From a bacterium (GTDB taxonomy: Bacteria; Patescibacteriota; Minisyncoccia; Phycocordibacterales; JABMNX01): DNA of 33,408 nucleotides. The stretch spans positions 1 to 33,408 of the forward strand of contig NZBM01000005.1 of assembly GCA_002687905.1 (NCBI GenBank). Reading direction: 5' to 3'. Position 1 is the stretch's first letter; every line of letters starts with the position of its first letter. Under the pieces are notes generated by a model that saw only the letters and a program-made list of their open reading frames with translations, was not told where the DNA came from and made no database searches. A program made the position numbers and the translations under genes. Positions 17,672 to 25,503 of this stretch are shown piece by piece.

Positions 17672-17697
17672 GGCGTTTTTGTGCTAATATAGCGCCT

Positions 17698-19881
17698 ATG
17701 GACGAGAAGTTTCTTAAACCATACGACCCAAAGGAAACGGAAGATAAGATTTACAAAAAGTGGGAAGATAGCGGTTTTTTTAATCCAGATAATTGCGTAA
17801 AAGCTGGTATTTGCGATGAAGATGCCGAGCCTTTTTCAATAGTACTTCCCCCACCAAATGTGACCGGTACTCTTCATATGGGACACGCCGCCATGCTTGC
17901 GGTTGAAGATATAATTGTCAGGTTTAATCGTATGCGGGGCAAAAAGACTCTCTGGCTTCCCGGAACTGATTCCGCAGCTATTGCCACACAGTCAAAAGTT
18001 GAGGGTGAGATTTATAAGAAAGAGAAAAAGACCAGATATGATCTTGGTCGAGAAGAACTTTTAAAAAGAGTAAAGGCCTTCACTGATGAGAGTGAGTCAA
18101 CAATCTTAAATCAACTTAAAAAGATGGGGTCTTCGCTTGATTGGTCAAGATATGCCTACACGCTAGATGAAAAAAGATACCACGCAGTTATGACTGCTTT
18201 TGTAAATATGTATGAAGCGGGATTAATTTACCGTGGAGCTCGCATTGTTAACTGGGATCCAGAACTTCAGACTACAGTATCTGATGACGAAGTTGTAAGA
18301 AAAGAAACTCAAGGAAAATTCTACTACCTAAAGTACGGCCCATTTACTATAGGAACTGCGCGACCGGAGACAAAATTTGGAGACAAATACGTCGTGATGC
18401 ACCCTGACGACAAACGCTACAGTGAGTACAAGCACGGAGAAGAGTTGGGGCTTGAGTGGATAAACGGCCCTATTGTGGCAACTGTCATAAAAGACGATGC
18501 GACTGACATGGAATTTGGAACCGGAGTGATGACTATTACCCCGTGGCACGATCTTACTGACTTTGAAATAGCCGAGAGGCACAACCTAGATAAAGAGCAG
18601 ATAATTGACGAGAAAGGAAAGCTTCTTAAAATTGCTGGAGAATTTGAAGGAATGCACATCAAAAAAGCGCGCGCCTTGATAGTGGAGAAACTCGATAAAA
18701 AAGGTCTCGTTGAGAAAATAGATGAAAACCATGAACATAGCCTTGCAACTAACAGTCGAGGAGGAGGTGTTATTGAGCCACAGATAAAGGAGCAGTGGTT
18801 TGTTGATGTAGACAAAGAATTTAAGATTGAAAACTCAAAAATAGCCGGCATAGACTCCGGAAGCTCTATAAACCTTAAAAACCTGATGAAAACAGTGGTT
18901 GAAAGCGGTCAAATTGAAATACTCCCGGAGCATTTCAAAAAGACTTATTATCACTGGATCGATAATCTACGTCCGTGGTGTATCAGCAGGCAAATTTGGT
19001 TTGGACACCGTATTCCAGTTTGGTATAAAGACGACGAGGTATATGTTGGAACTGAAGCGCCTTCAGAAGAAGGTTGGCAACAAGACGAAGACACGCTTGA
19101 TACATGGTTTTCATCCGGACTCTGGACATTCTCAACCCTTGGCTGGCCAGAGAAAACAGAAGACTTAGAAATATATCATCCAACTAACGTGCTTGAGACG
19201 GGGTATGACATTCTATTTTTCTGGGTTGCAAGAATGATTTTGATGGGCGGATTTCATCTGGGAGACATTCCATTTAAAACAGTCTACCTTCACGGATTAG
19301 TGCGAGATGAGAAAGGAAGAAAAATGAGCAAATCAATCGGAAACATTATTGACCCTCTTGATATGGTTGAGAAATATGGGGGGGACGCCACTCGCCTATC
19401 TCTTATCATAGGAGCGGCTCCTGGAAATGATCTAAAGCTTTCTGAAAATAAAATTAAGGGACACAAACACTTTGCAAATAAGATATGGAATATCTCAAGG
19501 TTTGTACTTTCAAATATTGATGGAGCTGATTTATCCGAAAAGCCAAAACTAAGTGATAAAGACGAAGAGATACTGCACGAGCTTAATAACACCGTTAAGG
19601 GTGTCACGGACAATATTGAAAAGTACAGACTAGACCTTGCTGCTGATGAGGCTTATCAATACATATGGCACGGCTTCGCTGATGTTATAATTGAAGAGTC
19701 AAAAGAAATATTAAGTGGAGATGATAAGGAGGCTAAACTGGCAAGACAGTGGGTCCTTAAGGAAATACTTATAACTAGCCTAAAACTTCTACATCCTTTT
19801 ATGCCGTACGTTACTGAAGAAATTTGGTCTTCATTTGAAGAAAAAGATTTACTTATGGTTTCTCCTTGGCCAACAAACTAA
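17698..19881 (+). CDS. valS: Valyl-tRNA synthetase (short form)
   Basis: 727 aa; PPPNVTGTLHMGHA, WLPGTDSAAIATQ, DALDTWFSSGLW-like DEDTLDTWFSSGLW, KMSKSIGN. Confidence 0.96.
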   Translation: MDEKFLKPYDPKETEDKIYKKWEDSGFFNPDNCVKAGICDEDAEPFSIVLPPPNVTGTLHMGHAAMLAVEDIIVRFNRMRGKKTLWLPGTDSAAIATQSKVEGEIYKKEKKTRYDLGREELLKRVKAFTDESESTILNQLKKMGSSLDWSRYAYTLDEKRYHAVMTAFVNMYEAGLIYRGARIVNWDPELQTTVSDDEVVRKETQGKFYYLKYGPFTIGTARPETKFGDKYVVMHPDDKRYSEYKHGEELGLEWINGPIVATVIKDDATDMEFGTGVMTITPWHDLTDFEIAERHNLDKEQIIDEKGKLLKIAGEFEGMHIKKARALIVEKLDKKGLVEKIDENHEHSLATNSRGGGVIEPQIKEQWFVDVDKEFKIENSKIAGIDSGSSINLKNLMKTVVESGQIEILPEHFKKTYYHWIDNLRPWCISRQIWFGHRIPVWYKDDEVYVGTEAPSEEGWQQDEDTLDTWFSSGLWTFSTLGWPEKTEDLEIYHPTNVLETGYDILFFWVARMILMGGFHLGDIPFKTVYLHGLVRDEKGRKMSKSIGNIIDPLDMVEKYGGDATRLSLIIGAAPGNDLKLSENKIKGHKHFANKIWNISRFVLSNIDGADLSEKPKLSDKDEEILHELNNTVKGVTDNIEKYRLDLAADEAYQYIWHGFADVIIEESKEILSGDDKEAKLARQWVLKEILITSLKLLHPFMPYVTEEIWSSFEEKDLLMVSPWPTN

Positions 19882-20589
19882 ATGATATCAGCACAAACAC
19901 TGTTCTTTGCCCTACTTGGCGGCGTATTACCCGCTCTTTTATGGCTTTGGTTTTGGCTTAAAGAAGACAGGCGTCCGGAGCCAAGAAGTCTAATATTACT
20001 CACTTTTATAGTCGGAATGGTAGTGGTGCCTCTTGTAATACCTCCACAGAAGTTTTTTCTCACATATTTTAGTGGAACAATTCTAATTGTAATATGGGCT
20101 GCTATTGAAGAGTTGTTTAAATACTTTGGAGCACATCTTGCTGTTTTGAGACGCAGAGCTATGAATGAGCCGATAGACGCAATGATTTATATGATTACTA
20201 TTGCCCTTGGTTTTGCGGCGATTGAGAACACTCTTTTCCTTTTAAACCCTTTATCAGATGGGGCGATAATTGAAGGAATTCTAACGGGAAATCTACGCTT
20301 CTTTGGCGCAACTCTTCTTCATGTTCTCGCATCAGCCACAATTGGTGCTGCTATTGCTCTTTCTTTTTACAAGGCGCCGCATATAAAAAGACGCTTTCTT
20401 TGGATTGGTATTGTCCTAGCGATTGCTTTGCATGCGGTTTTCAACTTATTTATAATTAACAGCAAAGGAGAAAGTATTCTTTTTGTCTTTCTTGGTGTAT
20501 GGCTTGGAGCAATACTGTTGATACTCTTCTTTGAGAAAATTAAAAGAATTAGAAAACCAAATTTTCGCTTCATAAGGCAAAGAAAATAA
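19882..20589 (+). CDS. PrsW family intramembrane metalloprotease
   Basis: 235 aa; multi-TM, AAIEELFKYFGAHLA, AAIENTLFL, LLHVLASATIGAAIA. Confidence 0.88.
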   Translation: MISAQTLFFALLGGVLPALLWLWFWLKEDRRPEPRSLILLTFIVGMVVVPLVIPPQKFFLTYFSGTILIVIWAAIEELFKYFGAHLAVLRRRAMNEPIDAMIYMITIALGFAAIENTLFLLNPLSDGAIIEGILTGNLRFFGATLLHVLASATIGAAIALSFYKAPHIKRRFLWIGIVLAIALHAVFNLFIINSKGESILFVFLGVWLGAILLILFFEKIKRIRKPNFRFIRQRK

Positions 20590-20590
20590 T

Positions 20591-21106
20591 ATGGCAGGAT
20601 CAAAAAGATCATTTTTTGAAAGACTAACGGGCACAGTGGCTCTTGATGATTACGAAGACTCTTTTGAGGAGGAGACAGTACCAACCAGACCATCAGCTCC
20701 CGCTGCAGCTCTAAAATCTGTTCAGGTTGAAGAGGAGGCTCCAAAACAAGCTGCAGAGCTAGAAGTTGAAGGAGACGAAGGACAACTGTCGGTTGATGTG
20801 TATCAAACCTCAGAGAACATATTGATTAGAGCTGTTGTTGCCGGAGTAAGACCAGACCATCTAGATGTATCAATAACGAGAGATATGATAACCATTCGCG
20901 GGAAGCGCGAAGAGCATAAGGAAGTAAATGAAGATGATTATTTCTACCGCGAGCTTTACTGGGGCTCTTTTTCAAGAACAATACTTCTACCACAAGAGGT
21001 TGAAGTAGAAGGAGCCGAGGCAAAGGAAAAGCACGGAGTGCTCACTATAAAACTTCCTAAGATTGATAAGGATAGGCAAACTAAACTGAAGGTTAAGTCT
21101 AACTAG
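20591..21106 (+). CDS. Hsp20/alpha-crystallin family small heat-shock protein
   Basis: 171 aa; LSVDVYQTSENILIRAVVAGVRPDHLDVSI, GSFSRTILLPQEVEVEGAEAKEKHGVLTIKLPK. Confidence 0.93.
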   Translation: MAGSKRSFFERLTGTVALDDYEDSFEEETVPTRPSAPAAALKSVQVEEEAPKQAAELEVEGDEGQLSVDVYQTSENILIRAVVAGVRPDHLDVSITRDMITIRGKREEHKEVNEDDYFYRELYWGSFSRTILLPQEVEVEGAEAKEKHGVLTIKLPKIDKDRQTKLKVKSN

Positions 21107-21133
21107 AAAAAAACACCTAGCTGGGTGTTTTTT
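21107..21133 (+). terminator. Terminator after hsp20
   Basis: aaaaaacacctagctgggtgttttttgc. Confidence 0.9.
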
Positions 21134-21163
21134 GCTTTTTCTCTGTGCTAAAGTCCTCATATT

Positions 21164-21180
21164 GTCCCTGTAGTTCAATG
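21164..21180 (+). pseudogene. Partial tRNA-Arg 5' fragment upstream of the complete tRNA
   Basis: tgtccctgtagttcaatg resembles cttcccgtagttcaatgg; tagttcaatg plus flanking matches. Confidence 0.6.
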
Positions 21181-21182
21181 CC

Positions 21183-21281
21183 TTCTGTACATAGGTCTTC
21201 CCGTAGTTCAATGGATAGAACAGACCCCTCCTAAGGGTCAGATGTAGGTTCGATTCCTACCGGGAAGACCTATGTACAGAA
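21183..21281. repeat. 21-bp perfect inverted repeat bracketing tRNA-Arg
   Basis: ttctgtacataggtcttcccg (21183-21203) / cgggaagacctatgtacagaa (21261-21281). Confidence 0.95.
21195..21270 (+). tRNA. tRNA-Arg (CCU) with the acceptor stem extended into a 21-bp inverted repeat
   Basis: gtcttcccgtagttcaatggatagaacagacccctcctaagggtcagatgtaggttcgattcctaccgggaagacc; loop CTCCTAA. Confidence 0.93.
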
Positions 21282-21322
21282 ACAGAACGTTAAAACATTC
21301 TCCCAGAATGTTTTAATCGCTC

Positions 21323-21348
21323 GGGTCAGATGTAGGTTCGATTCCTAC
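21323..21348 (+). pseudogene. Partial tRNA-Arg 3' fragment downstream of the complete tRNA
   Basis: gggtcagatgtaggttcgattcctac, 26 nt identical to 21235-21260. Confidence 0.9.
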
Positions 21349-21351
21349 GTG

Positions 21352-22238
21352 GTACAGTATTCTTGAATTAGTCCGAACGCATTTTTCCGAAAAAATCCCC
21401 CCGCGAAAATCCGAAAATGCGGCGGAGCCGCACCGCTCAAAACCGCAAAAGAACCCGGAGAAAAACACCGGCTCGAACCATATTTTAATTTTGGGGGAAG
21501 AAAATTTTTTAATCATAAAACTTATGAGTAGAGAAAATCCTTTTTCAAAACCTCCCGAGGAAAAAGAACCCGTAAAAGGGGAAGGTTTTAGTATGCGAGA
21601 AGGAAATCCTTTTAGTAAGCCTGTTGGCCCAGGTTTAGAGTTTAGGCCAGGAGAGACCAATGAAACTGCATTAGCAAGACAAGAGAAAGAAGAAGCAGTA
21701 AGAGAGAAGTTACGACAAGAGTACCAAGAAAAAGAAGCAAATATGACGCCCGAAGAAAAAGCGCAACGAGCAGAAGAATGGGCACAGCAAGACCGTAAAT
21801 GGATGGCAGAATGGTTTGAAGATGGCATAAAGAGAAATGGTGAGTATTCAGAAGCTTTGCAAATTAAACAGAACGGAAGTCTTGACCGAGAAAAAAGAGT
21901 TGATGGTTTGTTGCCATTTATTGTAAGTGCCCACGATTTAAAGAGTCCTGAAGATTTATACAAATTGATATATAAAATTTCCCAGGAACACCCCGATTTA
22001 GATGTATTATTTGAAACTGATGCAAATGGGAAATGGATTAAGTATCGTGTTACTAAAAAAGTTGAAGCTAAGAAGTAATGTTTTTTCATAATTTTTGTAT
22101 TTGCTTTTAAATTTCTTTTTTGATCGCCGCCAAAGAAAAACTTGAAATTGTCATCGGCGCGGCTCCGCCGCATTTTCGGATTTTCGCGGGAGGATTTTTT
22201 CGGAAAAATGCGTTCGGACTAATTCAAGAATACTGTAC
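21352..22238. mobile_element. 887-bp element with 84-bp terminal inverted repeats, one cargo ORF and no transposase
   Basis: TIRs 21352-21435 and 22155-22238 match at 82/84 positions by eye. Confidence 0.88.
21524..22078 (+). CDS. Hypothetical charged cargo protein (start trimmed from ORF 21491)
   Basis: MSRENPFSKPPEEKEP...; NPFSKP motif twice; only sizeable sense ORF between the TIRs. Confidence 0.65.
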   Translation: MSRENPFSKPPEEKEPVKGEGFSMREGNPFSKPVGPGLEFRPGETNETALARQEKEEAVREKLRQEYQEKEANMTPEEKAQRAEEWAQQDRKWMAEWFEDGIKRNGEYSEALQIKQNGSLDREKRVDGLLPFIVSAHDLKSPEDLYKLIYKISQEHPDLDVLFETDANGKWIKYRVTKKVEAKK

Positions 22239-22252
22239 AGATTAGGATTTGA

Positions 22253-22258
22253 TATAAT
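22253..22258 (+). promoter_or_regulatory. -10 element TATAAT, 6 nt before ATG 22265
   Basis: ggatttgatataatctccttATG. Confidence 0.6.
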
Positions 22259-22264
22259 CTCCTT

Positions 22265-22582
22265 ATGGATGAGAGAGAAATGCACCGAAAGATTCTTGAG
22301 TTGACCGAAGATAATAACAGGTTGTTGCGCAAGATGAGGCGAGGTGCTATTTGGGGTGGAATTTTTAAGTTAATCTGGCTTGCGATTTTGATTGGTGTTC
22401 CTGTGTATCTTTATGTTACATTTCTTCAGCCCATCCTTGGAGATGTAATAAATACTATCGAGACAGTACAGGACACAGGAGAGCAAATTCAGGGATTAGG
22501 GTCTGGTTTAGGTGACCAGCTGAGGTCTTTCTTTGACCAGTTGAAAGGAGCGCAAGATGGGGTAGAATTCCCTACAATATAA
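22265..22582 (+). CDS. Small single-TM hypothetical protein
   Basis: 105 aa; coiled-coil-like N-terminus, one TM helix. Confidence 0.7.
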   Translation: MDEREMHRKILELTEDNNRLLRKMRRGAIWGGIFKLIWLAILIGVPVYLYVTFLQPILGDVINTIETVQDTGEQIQGLGSGLGDQLRSFFDQLKGAQDGVEFPTI

Positions 22583-22655
22583 GCTCAGGTAGCTCAGTTG
22601 GTAGAGCACTTGTCTGAAGAACAAGGGGTCGCCGGTTCGAGACCGGCCCTGAGCA
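22583..22655 (+). tRNA. tRNA-Phe (GAA)
   Basis: gctcaggtagctcagttggtagagcacttgtctgaagaacaaggggtcgccggttcgagaccggccctgagca; loop CTGAAGA. Confidence 0.96.
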
Positions 22656-22694
22656 CAAGATGAATTCGGGCATGAGTTGCCCGTATTTCATTTT

Positions 22695-22817
22695 GAGGCT
22701 GGTCTCGAAAGACGGACTCAGCACCTAATGCGTTAGGTGCTGGGGAGTCCAGGCAGGAGGCACTTACCAAAAACCTTACGATATATCGTAAGGTTTTTGG
22801 TTTAGTGAGCTGTCGCC
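22695..22817 (+). other. Structured element copy C: target-complementary segment (22695-22709) plus core (22710-22817)
   Basis: gaggctggtctcgaa complementary to tRNA-Phe 22636-22650; core nearly identical to copy B; followed by displaced cgagaccgcccccaagcacaa. Confidence 0.85.
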
Positions 22818-22842
22818 GAGACCGCCCCCAAGCACAAATTAA

Positions 22843-22888
22843 AATCAAAAAACAGCTCCATTTAATATCCTAGAGCTGTTTTTTGATT
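22843..22888. terminator. Bidirectional terminator, 16-bp perfect stem
   Basis: aatcaaaaaacagctc...gagctgttttttgatt. Confidence 0.85.
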
Positions 22889-22893
22889 GAATC

Positions 22894-23136
22894 TTAAGCC
22901 TCTACACCAACGGCTTTTGCCAGCTTATTCTTGTCAAAACCAATCATCATCTCATCCCCTACAAAGATAACGGGCACGCTCATTTGTCCGCTTTTCTCCA
23001 TCATCTCTTGTCTTTTTTCCATATCCTCACCAACGTTATAATCGGTGTATTCAATACCTTTCTCTTTTAGAAAATCCTTTGTCAGCTGGCAAAAGTGACA
23101 AGTTGGAGTGCTATAAATTACTACTTTTTTATCCAT
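22894..23136 (-). CDS. Glutaredoxin family protein
   Basis: 80 aa; VVIYSTPTCHFCQLTKDFLKEKGIEY, MSVPVIFVGDEMMIGFDKNKL. Confidence 0.93.
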   Translation of the reverse strand: MDKKVVIYSTPTCHFCQLTKDFLKEKGIEYTDYNVGEDMEKRQEMMEKSGQMSVPVIFVGDEMMIGFDKNKLAKAVGVEA

Positions 23137-23179
23137 AAATCTACAAACTAACTCTTAAATTAGACAATTATATCACACG

Positions 23180-23563
23180 CTAATCCCAAAAAATTAATAC
23201 TTCTATAAGATTATCAAGTACTCCTTTCTCTTCTATAAATGTCTCTTTTTCGCTAGCAGGCGCATTAACAATGACTATAACCTCCTCGCCTTCTCTAGCT
23301 ACCTCAAATTTACCTCTAAGCTCCTCCTCAAGCCCTCTTTCAGAGCTTAGTCTATCAATTTCAGACTCAAGTGCTTCTCCGCGCTCATTAAGATCATCAA
23401 GATACAATGCTCTTTGGTTTAGCCTATCCCCTGTCTCTTTCTCTTTTTTATAGACCCCAAATACACTATTTCCTAAAAAAACCACAACAACAAAAAGCGC
23501 AATGAGTGTGGGTATTGAGTATGCATATTGCTTTAGTTTCCTTCTCTCATGAAAATCAAACAT
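23180..23563 (-). CDS. Septum formation initiator-like protein (DivIC/FtsB type), start trimmed
   Basis: TM helix followed by coiled coil (KEKETGDRLNQRALYLDDLNERGEALESEIDRLSSERGLEEELRGKFEVAREGE). Confidence 0.75.
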   Translation of the reverse strand: MFDFHERRKLKQYAYSIPTLIALFVVVVFLGNSVFGVYKKEKETGDRLNQRALYLDDLNERGEALESEIDRLSSERGLEEELRGKFEVAREGEEVIVIVNAPASEKETFIEEKGVLDNLIEVLIFWD

Positions 23564-23589
23564 GTGTGTTAGAGTATACCTTACAAAAT

Positions 23590-23724
23590 ATGCTTTTCGA
23601 TAAACGCACAAAAAAGGCGATAAAATACATCTGGATTGCCCTGGGAATTCTAATAATAATAAGTATGATTCTTCTTTTCGCGCCGGGCTTAATCCCCGGA
23701 TTTGGACATACTCAAGTATTTTAG
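23590..23724 (+). CDS. Small single-TM hypothetical protein (start trimmed)
   Basis: MLFDKRTKKAIKYIWIALGILIIISMILLFAPGLIPGFGHTQVF. Confidence 0.6.
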   Translation: MLFDKRTKKAIKYIWIALGILIIISMILLFAPGLIPGFGHTQVF

Positions 23725-25490
23725 TTTCCTCTCATCATCTTTAGAAATACATCTTGAGGAATATTTGCTTTTGCTCTTTTTTGCATCTTCTTCTTGCCTT
23801 TTTTCTGCTTCTCCCAAAGCTTTCTTTTTCTTGTTACATCCCCTCCGTAAAGATGCCCTGTAACATCTTTTTTAAGAGCTGAAAGTTTCTTTGCTGAGAG
23901 TATCCTTCCAAGCGCACGTGCTTGAATTTTTGTTACAAAAAGTTGCTTCGGAAGAAGTTTGTATAGTCTGTCTACAACATCTTCTGCTTCTTCTTGAATT
24001 CTTCTTCTTGAGATAATTCGTGAAAATGCAGGAATCACTTCCTCTGCCACTAGAACGTCCAGCCGAACCACATCAGATTCACGCATATCAGCTAGTTCAT
24101 ATGAAATTGAAGCAAACCCAGATGAAATACCTTTGAGCTTGTCAAAGAAGTGCCTCATTAACTCTCTAAGGGGCATTTCTACATGAATTAAAGTCCTCTC
24201 GTCTTTAAGGTTTTCAGATTCCCCAACTAATCCTTCGTGCTCATGAAGAATTTGCATAATGGGTCCTATATATTCGCTTGGTGTAATAATCTCAATTCGT
24301 GCCCATTTCTCATATATCTTTGCTGCCTCGCCATCGTCTGGAAATTTTGAAGGTGTATATACGGTCTCTTTTTTTCCATTTTTATACTCTGCTTCATAAA
24401 TCGTAGTGGGAGTTGTTACAACTAAATCAAGATTGAATTCCCTTCTTAGTCTCTCGGTCACAATCTCTAAATGAAGCATTCCCAAAAAACCACATCTAAA
24501 TCCCCTGCCCATAACTCCTGATGTCTCTTCCTCATAAGTAAGAGAAGAATCAGATAGATGAAGTCTGTCTAGTGACTGCCTTAGAAGAACGAAGTCATCT
24601 TGGCTCTCCGGATAAACTGATGCCCATATAACGGGAGACGGCGTTAAGTAGCCAGAAAGTGCCTCTGCGCCACTTTTATCCTTAACCACTGTATCTCCAA
24701 CTGAAGCTACACCGGGCTCTTTTATTCCGGTTACAATGTAGCCTATTTCCCCAGCCTTAAGAGAATCAGTCTTTGTTGCGTCAGGTTTAAAAACTCCCAC
24801 TTCAAGTGAGTTAAAGGATTTCCCAGCTGCACTAAAAGATAATTTCTCATTGTTTTTTATCTCCCCATTAAAAACACGAACAAAAACAATAACGCCTCTG
24901 TGGTCAGAATATTGAAAATCAAAAACCAAAGCTTGTAGGTCGTCTTTATTTGATTTAGGAGGCGGAATTTCTTTGATTACTTTTTTTAAGACCTCATCTA
25001 TTCCTTCTCCTGTCTTGCCTGACGTAGTAATAATCTCATCCTCCTCAATCCCAAGAAGGACCGCTACCTCCTCTCTGATCTGCTCAACTCTTGCTAATTT
25101 TGAATCAATCTTACTTAAAACCGGTATTATTACCAATCCTAAATCCTCTGCCATTCTTAGAACAGAAAGTGTCTGAGCCTGAACGCCTTGAGTACTGTCA
25201 ACCAAAAGAATTACCCCTTCAACGGCTGTAAGAGCGCGTGATACTTCATAATAGAAATCAATATGACCCGGAGTATCTATTAAGTTTAAAGTGTACCCTT
25301 CGTGCTCCATTCGCACAGGCTGCATCTTGATTGTAATCCCGCGCTCTCTTTCAAGCTCCATTACATCAAGGACTTGCTCCTTCATTACTCTTTTAGGAAC
25401 AGTGCCTGTAACCTCTAACATTCTGTCTGCCAGAGTTGATTTTCCATGGTCAATATGCGCAATGATGCTGAAATTCCTTATTTTATCCAT
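23721..25490 (-). CDS. lepA: Elongation factor 4 (LepA), start trimmed to MDKIRNFSIIAHIDHGKSTL
   Basis: IAHIDHGKSTLADRMLE, DTPGHIDFYYEVSRAL, GFRCGFLGMLHLEI, GRILSAKKLSALKKDVTGHLYGGDVTRKRKLWEKQKKGKK. Confidence 0.97.
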   Translation of the reverse strand: MDKIRNFSIIAHIDHGKSTLADRMLEVTGTVPKRVMKEQVLDVMELERERGITIKMQPVRMEHEGYTLNLIDTPGHIDFYYEVSRALTAVEGVILLVDSTQGVQAQTLSVLRMAEDLGLVIIPVLSKIDSKLARVEQIREEVAVLLGIEEDEIITTSGKTGEGIDEVLKKVIKEIPPPKSNKDDLQALVFDFQYSDHRGVIVFVRVFNGEIKNNEKLSFSAAGKSFNSLEVGVFKPDATKTDSLKAGEIGYIVTGIKEPGVASVGDTVVKDKSGAEALSGYLTPSPVIWASVYPESQDDFVLLRQSLDRLHLSDSSLTYEEETSGVMGRGFRCGFLGMLHLEIVTERLRREFNLDLVVTTPTTIYEAEYKNGKKETVYTPSKFPDDGEAAKIYEKWARIEIITPSEYIGPIMQILHEHEGLVGESENLKDERTLIHVEMPLRELMRHFFDKLKGISSGFASISYELADMRESDVVRLDVLVAEEVIPAFSRIISRRRIQEEAEDVVDRLYKLLPKQLFVTKIQARALGRILSAKKLSALKKDVTGHLYGGDVTRKRKLWEKQKKGKKKMQKRAKANIPQDVFLKMMRGN

Positions 25491-25503
25491 ATGTAGACGG
25501 GGT

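Noticed and set aside
21313-22173. 286-aa minus-strand ORF (MRRSRADDNFKFFFGG...VGIEPTSDPSD)
   Set aside because: Antisense to the cargo ORF and spans both TIR regions; the C-terminal VGIEPTSDPSD is the typical spurious translation of an antisense tRNA fragment.
22594-22848. 84-aa minus-strand ORF ending LRAGLEPATPCSSDKCSTN
   Set aside because: Antisense translation of tRNA-Phe plus element C; not a protein.
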